From Deltaproteobacteria bacterium (GTDB lineage Bacteria > Bdellovibrionota_B > Oligoflexia > Oligoflexales > Bog-1112): DNA of 64,000 nucleotides. The stretch lies in the NCBI GenBank assembly GCA_016186945.1, contig JACPKR010000004.1:5055-69054 (forward strand), written 5' to 3'. Below are positions 1 through 7,061 of this stretch, piece after piece (within the stretch, counting starts at the first letter, position 1; each line of letters opens with the position of its first letter). A program made the translations under genes and the position numbers. The notes beneath the pieces were generated by a model. That model was not told the origin of the DNA, did not search any database, and saw only the letters and a program-made list of their open reading frames with translations.

Positions 1-1398
1 GCATAATACTAATGTATCTTTAACGATTCTTGCAACGGATGTAGAGAGAAAAATATCGTCCTTTCCAGTCCGAGCAAAAGATTGCAGTCCGGCGACAATA
101 TCTTTGATCCGAATTCCTGTTTTCTCAATTGCTTGCAGGAACTTCTGGGCTTGTTCTAAATCGGCATTTTCGAGTTGGAGAAGGCGTGCAATCTGGTTGG
201 CTCTCATCATGATGACGCCAAGTGGGTTGTTTATTTCATGTGCTACACCTCCAGCCATTTCACCTAACGCTGCCATTTTACTGCTCTGAATAAGTTCGAA
301 TTGCGTTCTACGCAGTTCTGTCACAAGCCGTGAGTCCCTTTGATCCTTCAGGGAAAAAACGTATAGGCCTTGTATTTGCATGATACGACGATTCAACAAT
401 ACCGGAATTTTTTCCCCTGATTTATTTACGCAAATAGCTTCCATTTCATTGATCTCGTCTCCTTCCCATAAAATTGGGGCCCCGTCCTCTTGTGTTATCA
501 ATGTCGGGAATTTCATCTCAAGAAGCTCATTCGGTGTGAAGCCTGTAATGCCTACCGACCTTGCATTTGCAAATTCAACCCTTCCCTGTCCGTTGACAAC
601 AAGGATTGCTTCGGAAACTGAGGCGACGACATGGTCTGTATATTCCTTTGCTTTGCGAAGCTCTGACTTGTGGAATTCAATATTAGTCGCCATTTGCTTC
701 ATACCGTGGAGAAGCGTGGAAAATTCAAAAATAGGTGAAGTTCCGATCTTGATGGCAGACTCACCTTTTCCGATCCGCTCGGAAATTTCACCTAAATTGG
801 CAAGCGATCGTGAAAAAACATTGCCCAGCCAGTAAAGGAATCCGAACGCTAAAATACCTGCAATTAGAAATATCAGGAGCAGGCTTTTCGTACTGTCCTT
901 GAGAGCCTTATTGAGTAGCTCAAGGCTTAGGTTTAGCTTTACATACCCTACTATTGATCCGTCGGGAAGATCCACCGGTGACAACATCTCCAGGCGATCC
1001 TGGCCTGTCAGTAGTGTTAAAGAACGAATCGATGACACGTCATCTGTATGAGAGGAGCTTTCCAAAATAGGGTAGGTAGTCTCACCATTCTGATTCAAAC
1101 TAACCAGAACATCCCCTTCCTTACTCAGGACGGATGCGGATAGAACGTTCGGATTCAAATTAAGGTTTCCAACAGCAATCTTGATCGAATTAAGGTCGTC
1201 AAAAAAAAGGGAATCCCTAATTGTGGAAATGAAAGAACCAATCGTTTCAATTGCGGATTCTCTGAAGGATTCACGCAGCTTCTGGTTTTGTTGGTGGATG
1301 CTAAAGAAAAAAACGAAAGATAACAGGGACGCCATTGAAAGGAGTAATAACCAGGAAAGGACAAAATTAATTCTAGGTTTTATTTTTCCTACGATCAT
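1..1398 (-). CDS. Sensor histidine kinase (PAS/HisKA), 3' end beyond window
   Basis: Membrane-bound two-component sensor kinase; 466 codons are visible and the ATPase domain lies outside the window. Translating the minus strand gives a first membrane segment (about residues 11-34), a periplasmic region of about 135 residues, a second membrane segment (about 171-195), a HAMP-like linker, a PAS domain (about 265-370, with an AILVVNGQGRVEFANA core) and a HisKA H-box GGVAHEINNPLG with the phospho-accepting His near residue 387. The ATG overlaps the stop of the upstream PhnD-like gene as ATGA, implying translational coupling. It probably signals together with that binding protein. Its partner regulator is not in view. 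Confidence 0.93.
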   Translation of the reverse strand, partial: MIVGKIKPRINFVLSWLLLLSMASLLSFVFFFSIHQQNQKLRESFRESAIETIGSFISTIRDSLFFDDLNSIKIAVGNLNLNPNVLSASVLSKEGDVLVSLNQNGETTYPILESSSHTDDVSSIRSLTLLTGQDRLEMLSPVDLPDGSIVGYVKLNLSLELLNKALKDSTKSLLLIFLIAGILAFGFLYWLGNVFSRSLANLGEISERIGKGESAIKIGTSPIFEFSTLLHGMKQMATNIEFHKSELRKAKEYTDHVVASVSEAILVVNGQGRVEFANARSVGITGFTPNELLEMKFPTLITQEDGAPILWEGDEINEMEAICVNKSGEKIPVLLNRRIMQIQGLYVFSLKDQRDSRLVTELRRTQFELIQSSKMAALGEMAGGVAHEINNPLGVIMMRANQIARLLQLENADLEQAQKFLQAIEKTGIRIKDIVAGLQSFARTGKDDIFLSTSVARIVKDTLVLC

Positions 1399-2318
1399 TT
1401 TTTTTCGGCCTCTTGCGACTTGTCCCAAATATTCACAGAAGGTATCTCAGCAAGAGACGTAACGATCTCATCGAGAGTTTCTATTTCCAGAGATGAAACT
1501 TCGTCAAACTTTGCCGTGTTACTTAATTGAATCAGGGCTTGCTGAGCATCTGGATCCTTATGCATCTCCAAGAGGATTTGTTTTAAAACAGGCTCATTTT
1601 CCCCGAATCCTTCGCGGACAAACGCAAGCTGCCTTGGGAGAGGAGGGCCTGAAAAGACGACACGAAGAGAGTCCTTTACATTTTTGGACAGGGACTCAAA
1701 CGTCCAATTATCTATTGACCCCACGTCGACTTTATTCTTCAACACCCAAAACACAGTATTTGCATCTTTACCAGAAAAACCGTATCGAACAGCGTTTACA
1801 TCATCATATTTTTCCGTCGACGAGACCAAAGTAAGGCCGTTTTTAAGCAGCATGTAGTAGGGAGCCAGAAAACCGCTCGATGAAAATCTCAGTTCAAACG
1901 CAAGCGTTTTCCCTCGGAGATCCGCAAGTTTGTAAATCGAGCTGTCACTCCTTGCGAAAACAAGCGTCTGATACTGTGACTTTCCCTTTTTCCAGCTCCG
2001 CAGAAGAGGGTGACAACCAGCACGATAGCATATAAAGGAACCGATCAACGGACTGTCTATAAAGATATCCGCCTCATTTTCGGACAGTAGTCTGGCCATT
2101 GCTTCATGGTTTTTGACGATCCGCAGTCTTGCTTCCTTAACTCCAAGGGCGGCCATTTTTTTTGCAACATAATCCGCAAACGGACGCAACTGTGTCATCT
2201 CTCTCGTCGGTTCAAGGGAGATGGAAGCAAAGGTTAGAAAGTCCTTGGATATAGAAACCGCGGGAACGCTGAAAAGCAGAAAAACCAGGACAAATTTTTC
2301 GATAAACTCGAGCTGCAT
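1395..2318 (-). CDS. PhnD-like periplasmic substrate-binding protein
   Basis: A 307-residue secreted protein of the phosphate/phosphonate-binding (PhnD, SBP type 12) superfamily. It has an N-terminal hydrophobic signal segment (about residues 8-24, ending near AVSIS) and then the family's opening strand and 'LRPFADYVAKKM' helix. Features such as 'GKTLAFE' and 'DVGSIDNWTFE' match the two lobes of this fold. No ABC ATPase or permease gene is adjacent; instead the stop overlaps the start of a histidine kinase by 4 bp. The context suggests a ligand-sensing role for the kinase rather than uptake. The ligand cannot be read from sequence. Confidence 0.82.
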   Translation of the reverse strand: MQLEFIEKFVLVFLLFSVPAVSISKDFLTFASISLEPTREMTQLRPFADYVAKKMAALGVKEARLRIVKNHEAMARLLSENEADIFIDSPLIGSFICYRAGCHPLLRSWKKGKSQYQTLVFARSDSSIYKLADLRGKTLAFELRFSSSGFLAPYYMLLKNGLTLVSSTEKYDDVNAVRYGFSGKDANTVFWVLKNKVDVGSIDNWTFESLSKNVKDSLRVVFSGPPLPRQLAFVREGFGENEPVLKQILLEMHKDPDAQQALIQLSNTAKFDEVSSLEIETLDEIVTSLAEIPSVNIWDKSQEAEKK

Positions 2319-2326
2319 CTCTTATC

Positions 2327-3370
2327 TCAAATCTCCATCTTCAGTCGAACAAGAAACTGATCATCCCTGACGCTGAGAGCCGAGCCAGTTTCTTCTTCAA
2401 GGAGACAGTACTCAATATTCAAAGCCAGGTGGCGATCCAAGCCGAGTATGATTGCAAGCGTTTTCATGGCCCGATCCCAGGTTAGAGGATTGGCCAACTG
2501 GGGAGACACACCCCCGATCTTTAATGTATCGGACCGGAAGAGGGGTTCTATTGAGTGAATCAGGTAAGTTCCTGGTAATTCTAGGAGATACGAAGCCTCC
2601 CAGTAGTAACCATGACGTGGCAGAAGGCCATCCTGTGATTTAATGATTTCACCCCGGAGATGCCATGATGCGAGATCGAAGTCCAGGCGGGAGCCTATCC
2701 AAAAATGGGTTCGGTCTGTCTTATCTCCCAGGTCATCGTAGTGTTGAATACTTTGGGATAGCTGATTTTTCCAGTCAAAGTCGTCGATGAGGGTTCCACG
2801 AAATCCCCACGCTGCGAGCTTGAGAGGCCGATATTGGACGCTGAGGCCGGCTCCTCCTTCGAATGTCTGGCCATCTTTAGGGGGGCCATCATCGTAAACC
2901 AGCATCTTGAATGATGGATCCTTTGCAGCTTCCCGTGTCCCTAAGTGACGCTGTTGAGCGAGGCTTGCGTTGAAAGTTAAGTTTAGTGAATTCAATTCAA
3001 ACTGAGTTTCAGAAACCAGATGATACTGTCTGTTTCGCCAATAGGCTGTACCGATCAAAGGATACACTTCGGTTCGTCTGTCAGTCTTAATGAAAGGTCG
3101 GTTTTTCCCCAGTTCGAATTTCGTGTTGAGGGAGGGAAGTCTAAACGTAAAATAGTGGCGATCGATATGGGCTGAGGAGTCCGTGAACTTTGCTTCCACA
3201 GCGTAATCGAGTGCCGGACGAATCGGAAACTGTAGAGAGAAAGCAGCCTTGTCCAAACCTACCTGAGGACTTCTGGTCGCAACTTTGTTGACTCCGCTAT
3301 CCTGATGGGAAAAACCGCCTTCTCCTTCGACATCGACGTATTGAAGTTCCACGACTGTTTTGAGAGTCAC
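2327..3370 (-). CDS. Porin-like outer-membrane beta-barrel (start frameshifted)
   Basis: The open frame encodes 347 residues rich in alternating polar/hydrophobic strands and aromatic girdle residues and ends in a strand (FLVRLKMEI), typical of an outer-membrane barrel; the substrate is unknown. The open frame begins at a GTG at 3370 with no signal peptide. A much better start is an ATG at 3462 with GGAGG 7 nt upstream and 3 nt after the preceding stop. That frame reaches a TAG at 3408-3406 after 18 codons. One extra T in the T9 or T7 tract (3426-3434 or 3415-3421) would join it to this frame and give a signal peptide ending SASA. The gene is therefore a frameshift, slippage site or sequence error. 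Confidence 0.72.
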   Translation of the reverse strand: MTLKTVVELQYVDVEGEGGFSHQDSGVNKVATRSPQVGLDKAAFSLQFPIRPALDYAVEAKFTDSSAHIDRHYFTFRLPSLNTKFELGKNRPFIKTDRRTEVYPLIGTAYWRNRQYHLVSETQFELNSLNLTFNASLAQQRHLGTREAAKDPSFKMLVYDDGPPKDGQTFEGGAGLSVQYRPLKLAAWGFRGTLIDDFDWKNQLSQSIQHYDDLGDKTDRTHFWIGSRLDFDLASWHLRGEIIKSQDGLLPRHGYYWEASYLLELPGTYLIHSIEPLFRSDTLKIGGVSPQLANPLTWDRAMKTLAIILGLDRHLALNIEYCLLEEETGSALSVRDDQFLVRLKMEI

Positions 3371-3465
3371 CGGAAGCTCAGAGATGAGTTCAGCCGATGC
3401 GGAATCTAAGGGGGAAAAAAAGAGGAAAAAAAAAGGTAACGATTGGGCGAAAAATGTCTCATCGT

Positions 3466-4770
3466 TTAACCTCCACTCGCCAGCACATCATTGGTCCACG
3501 AGGACTTCAACATGGTAACGGATCCTTCGCGTTCATTGGCCGTAAAGACTATGCCGTTATTGGTATGAACCGCAAGCCCTTCAGTTCCGACAAGGCTTGA
3601 TTTTGTCCCGCCTGCACTTTGATCCTCTGTCCATTTGTTGCCGACTTTGGCAACGGAATCAAACGTGGGAGTTTTGGGGTCCGTGATGTCATAAACAATA
3701 ACCGCGTGAGACTCCTGTAGGGCCAGTAAGCCGTAAAGATGCCCTGACTTTTCAACGATTCCGCATTCTTCCGGCTCAATATTCTTCGTCGATTTTCTTT
3801 TATCTCGATTGTAGTCCGAAGGCAGGGCATCGGTGATGCGGGTTGTTGATAGAAATGTGTTGTCAGCAAAATTGAACATAGAGAATGAATCATTTTTTTC
3901 GTTTGAAATGAGGGCGTATTTTCCATCTTTGTCGATGCAGACTCCATCGGGTTCGGCAGCCAGGCCAGCAGCTTTTTCCCCGGAAGGGTCAGTGACCGTT
4001 GGCATGTCGATGACTGTTAAAGTAGCAGACGGTACCAGTGATAACTTGAAGATTCCGATTTCGCTTGTCTCCTGTATGGTTACAATAACGGTATCATTGT
4101 CGGAAGAGATAGCAACACCTTCGGGTTCAGAGTCTTCACTATGGCTTACTTCGATTTCTTGTTTGAGTTCCCACGAGTTTGGATCCGTGGCGCTGCTATC
4201 TATGACGGAAACGCTACCGCCATGACGGGAATCTGGTTTGCACGCTCGGTCCTCCCTATCATCCTCGTTCACAACGACTAACCATTTCCCATCAGACGAG
4301 AATTGAGCTGAGTCAGGATTAAAACCAACATCCATTTTTCTGGTAAGCGAAAGATCCTCACTTTTGACAATGAGGATGCTACCTTTATTACAAACACTGT
4401 TATCCGAATCATACCCTTCGATATCGATCAATGTCGCTACAATCCATTTCCCATCGGGAGAAACCGTGATGGCTGACATCCCGGATTGTGAGTCCTGCTC
4501 GTAGAATTGTGGGGAGCCCAAAGTGAAGCCATCTGCCGTGTAAGTTAGCTGGGTTAGTGACTTCTGCACGGCTGATACATAGACAGCTTTGTTATTGGTC
4601 CCGGGAATCATGCGAATAATCTCAGGGTTGGCGTCTGCAGGGGTTGCAAGCGTCTGTACTGTAGAAATCGAGAACGAGCTGTAGGTCGTTGCGGAATCAC
4701 CAGAATCATCATTCTTTCCGCATCCTACCAAACCAATGACGAACACCGAGTAGAAGATTTTTCTTTTCAC
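3466..4770 (-). CDS. Beta-propeller lipoprotein (choice-of-anchor-I-like)
   Basis: Secreted lipoprotein of about 434 residues. From a GTG at 4770 (GAGGG 5 nt upstream; an in-frame GTG at 4782 is the alternative) the protein starts with a basic n-region and a hydrophobic core ending in the lipobox LVGC, Cys about residue 17. The rest is repeating 'SPDGKWIV / SSDGKWLVV / KDGKYALIS' blades of a YVTN-type beta-propeller. The C-terminal 'GTEGLAVHTNNGIVFTANE' resembles the end of choice-of-anchor-I proteins. It leads the operon running through the porin, binding protein and kinase; the porin start is 3 nt past its stop. Binding partner unknown. Confidence 0.72.
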   Translation of the reverse strand: MKRKIFYSVFVIGLVGCGKNDDSGDSATTYSSFSISTVQTLATPADANPEIIRMIPGTNNKAVYVSAVQKSLTQLTYTADGFTLGSPQFYEQDSQSGMSAITVSPDGKWIVATLIDIEGYDSDNSVCNKGSILIVKSEDLSLTRKMDVGFNPDSAQFSSDGKWLVVVNEDDREDRACKPDSRHGGSVSVIDSSATDPNSWELKQEIEVSHSEDSEPEGVAISSDNDTVIVTIQETSEIGIFKLSLVPSATLTVIDMPTVTDPSGEKAAGLAAEPDGVCIDKDGKYALISNEKNDSFSMFNFADNTFLSTTRITDALPSDYNRDKRKSTKNIEPEECGIVEKSGHLYGLLALQESHAVIVYDITDPKTPTFDSVAKVGNKWTEDQSAGGTKSSLVGTEGLAVHTNNGIVFTANEREGSVTMLKSSWTNDVLASGG

Positions 4771-4867
4771 AGGGGCCCTCACGAACGATTATTTATACTT
4801 AGTGCTCGGCATAGTTTCGCATTTCTATAGCCCCTTTTGCAAAAGTTGCCGTATGCTGCTTTTTTTT

Positions 4868-4916
4868 GGAGTGCGACGCATTCCTCGCCCCCCCAGACCC
4901 CCCTCTCCCTATTTTG
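4868..4916 (-). repeat. Family A repeat, left-arm fragment (A1)
   Basis: Read on the minus strand this matches the left arm of the copy at 51190 (AATAGGGAGAGGGGGGT, a G-rich spacer, GGGCGAG, then GCGTCGC). It provides the TAG stop codon of tadA. No other features were seen in 4771-4867 between the lipoprotein gene and this repeat. Confidence 0.75.
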
Positions 4917-5370
4917 AGACACGTTTCTTATGAAAAAATGTGCTCAGCATATTTCCGCATTCTTGGGAGAGGACGCCCCCTACTACTTCTAATCGGTGGT
5001 TCAAACGTTTATCCTCATGCAATTTGTAGAGGCTGCCGAGGGCGCCGGCTTTTGGGTCATAAGCGCCGAAGTACACTGTGCGGATGCGAGCTTGGACGAG
5101 GGCACCAGCACACATGATGCAGGGTTCAAGGGTTACGTATATGTCGCAATCCGGTAGGCGCCAGTTTTTCAATTGTTTGCAGGCATCTTCCAGCGCGATG
5201 ATTTCCGCATGGCGGGTGATACAACGCAGTGATTCACGAACGTTGAAGCCCGTTCCGATCACGCGATCGTTCTGAACGATCACGGCTCCTATGGGAACTT
5301 CGTCGATTTGCTCAGCCTGACGGGCCAGTGCGATCGCCTGTTCCATGTATTGTTCCGGAGAACTGCTCAC
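4909..5370 (-). CDS. tadA: tRNA adenosine(34) deaminase TadA
   Basis: Zinc-dependent deaminase converting A34 to inosine in tRNA. The 153-residue protein has the cytidine-deaminase-fold motifs HAE (about residue 53) and PCIMC, with a conserved N-terminal 'YMEQAIALA' helix that supports the GTG start at 5370. That start lies 3 nt after the stop of the recombinase-like gene, so the two are probably cotranscribed. The last codon and the TAG stop fall inside a family A repeat, so the native C-terminus may have been replaced. Confidence 0.93.
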   Translation of the reverse strand: MSSSPEQYMEQAIALARQAEQIDEVPIGAVIVQNDRVIGTGFNVRESLRCITRHAEIIALEDACKQLKNWRLPDCDIYVTLEPCIMCAGALVQARIRTVYFGAYDPKAGALGSLYKLHEDKRLNHRLEVVGGVLSQECGNMLSTFFHKKRVSK

Positions 5371-5373
5371 GTG

Positions 5374-6258
5374 TTATCTCATATGTTTGCGAATATTCCC
5401 CAGCCTTCTAAGGCCGAGGTGCTTCATGACATCATCCGGTGTTTTACCTTGACTCAGCAGATAGCTTACCGAGTGGTGCCGGAGTTTTTCCGAATTGAGC
5501 TTGCGAAGCTTACAAGCGCTCCCCAATTCGTACAGCATGAATTTCAACCCATGTCGGCTTACTTTGGGCTGAGGGGTGAGAGAGTCCTTTCCACTGAAAC
5601 CGACGAGAAGTTTTGCATCCGCTAGCTTAGGGTTGTTTTCTTGGACGAGTCGCTGCTTGTATTTCAAAAGAAGCTCTTTAGTGATGGGGGCAAGGATAAG
5701 CACGCGGGCACGTTCTCCCCGGATGAGGAGGGTCCCTTGTCCTTTTTGGCAAAGGAAGTCACTCCATTCCAGGTCGATCAACTCGCTGACTTTGACACCT
5801 TCGAAACCCAAGAGGCAGAGGATGACCTGGTCTCTCTCAGCTTTGATGGGGATTGCATGTTTTGCAAGTTCAATCAGCCGCTCAAGGTCCTTGATCTGCA
5901 TCCGGGGGGCATGGTTTTCAAAGCGAGTCGGGATGGGGTATTCATCAAAGGGGGAAGAGCTTGTTTCCTTCGAGAGAAAGCGGAAAAACTGGCGTATGGC
6001 TATGACCGAACGCCGGATGGAATTCTGCTTTCCGTGGCGATTGGTTCGCTTGACTTCTTCCTGGTAGTAATGGAGGAGTTTTTCGTCGACATGGTTTAAC
6101 GGAAGACCGATGACTAGAAGATGTTCCAGGAAAAACAAGACGTCTCGGCAGTATGATTGGATCGTTGCTTCTTTTTTTCCTCTTTCTTTCAGGTGGGTTC
6201 CAAACGTGTTTACAAGACCAATGTAGTCCAAGCTGGCCGTTCTACTCATTCCACTCAT
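5374..6258 (-). CDS. Degenerate XerC/D-like tyrosine recombinase
   Basis: A 294-residue protein with an N-terminal SAM-like DNA-binding domain (about 10-100) and a C-terminal tyrosine-recombinase fold (about 120-294). ATG 6258 has GGGAG 7 nt upstream; an ATG at 6273 is in frame. The catalytic set is largely lost: the first Arg motif reads GVKVSEL (Lys156), the HxxR His is Glu257 (Arg260 kept), LGH is LGL, and no Tyr occurs at the nucleophile position near the C-terminus (His292). It should not cut DNA. It may be a structural or DNA-binding Xer paralogue. It is followed by tadA after 3 nt. Confidence 0.78.
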   Translation of the reverse strand: MSGMSRTASLDYIGLVNTFGTHLKERGKKEATIQSYCRDVLFFLEHLLVIGLPLNHVDEKLLHYYQEEVKRTNRHGKQNSIRRSVIAIRQFFRFLSKETSSSPFDEYPIPTRFENHAPRMQIKDLERLIELAKHAIPIKAERDQVILCLLGFEGVKVSELIDLEWSDFLCQKGQGTLLIRGERARVLILAPITKELLLKYKQRLVQENNPKLADAKLLVGFSGKDSLTPQPKVSRHGLKFMLYELGSACKLRKLNSEKLRHHSVSYLLSQGKTPDDVMKHLGLRRLGNIRKHMR

Positions 6259-6280
6259 CAGGGATCTCCCCATTTGCCTT

Positions 6281-6298
6281 AAGTCTTATTTTAGACTT
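6281..6298. promoter_or_regulatory. Inverted repeat in divergent intergenic region
   Basis: AAGTCT (6281-6286) and AGACTT (6293-6298) form a perfect 6-bp inverted repeat in the 98 bp between the divergent recombinase-like gene and the gene upstream of ntrY. Its size and place fit an operator, but no regulator is identified. Confidence 0.3.
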
Positions 6299-6356
6299 TA
6301 ATTGAAGGTAGAGAAAGCAAAGGAAAGAATTTGATGTAAGGTGTAGGGAGGGGATG

Positions 6357-7061
6357 ATGTCTGGATCAAGTAAACTTGGGGTCTTGTTCCCGTTTGTTGT
6401 TATTAGCGGAGCGTGGACTGTCCCACCTTACTACCAATCCTTTGAGAAAGCGTCGAAGCATGAGGCTCAGTTAGATTCTGTCATTATTGAAGTCAACGGC
6501 GAGCCGAGGAGTGTGAAGAATGGAGAGGAATTGTCGTTCGTTCGAGGAGACGAGCTTCTTGTCAAAAAAGTTTTGCTAAATTCCCCGGAAGCGAAACCTT
6601 CCATCACCAATGTTGTCGGTTTTGTAAATGAAGGGTCCGGGTCTAACGATCTTGGTTACAAGATCGACACTTCAACGGAACTGACAAAAAAGACCTGGGC
6701 GCTGAATCCCGAAGGAACGGTCTACACCGTCGTCGCCTATAGTCAGAGGATCCTCCACGGGGCGGTGTTCCTTAACCGGGTTGAGCCGCGCTTGGAGTAT
6801 ATAGATGTCGACATTAATGGAAAAACAAGGGTCATGCGCGAGGGTGAAAAACTACTTGTGAAAAAAAGCGACAGTTTTAAAGTCGAGCGAGTGGTTACGA
6901 ATCTACGGGATAACGAGACTATAACCTTTGCTATAGTCCCTGTTATAAGAGGCGAGCAAGAAGCTGAAGTACCTGCAGAAAAAGGCGCCAAGGAGTACCG
7001 GATCGTTTTCCGCCACAAAGAGTATACCTTTGCCAAGATTCCCATGATTGTTGAAAATTGA
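6357..7061 (+). CDS. Hypothetical membrane-anchored protein upstream of ntrY
   Basis: Unrecognised 234-residue protein. It begins with a hydrophobic segment (about residues 7-26) consistent with an uncleaved anchor or signal peptide. The remainder contains two related segments, about residues 42-76 and 148-182, each of the form 'VNGEPRSVKNGEEL...LLVKKVL.N' and 'INGKTRVMREGEKL...FKVERVVTN', so it looks like an internal duplication of a small beta domain. The start is the second of two adjacent ATGs, behind GGGAGGGG. The stop overlaps the ntrY start by one base (TGATG), so translation is coupled. It may be a periplasmic accessory of NtrY; that is inference. Confidence 0.75.
   Translation: MSGSSKLGVLFPFVVISGAWTVPPYYQSFEKASKHEAQLDSVIIEVNGEPRSVKNGEELSFVRGDELLVKKVLLNSPEAKPSITNVVGFVNEGSGSNDLGYKIDTSTELTKKTWALNPEGTVYTVVAYSQRILHGAVFLNRVEPRLEYIDVDINGKTRVMREGEKLLVKKSDSFKVERVVTNLRDNETITFAIVPVIRGEQEAEVPAEKGAKEYRIVFRHKEYTFAKIPMIVEN

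Noticed and set aside
380-835. Plus-strand open frame of 151 codons
   Set aside because: It is antisense to the PAS/HAMP region of the histidine kinase, which has clear domains.
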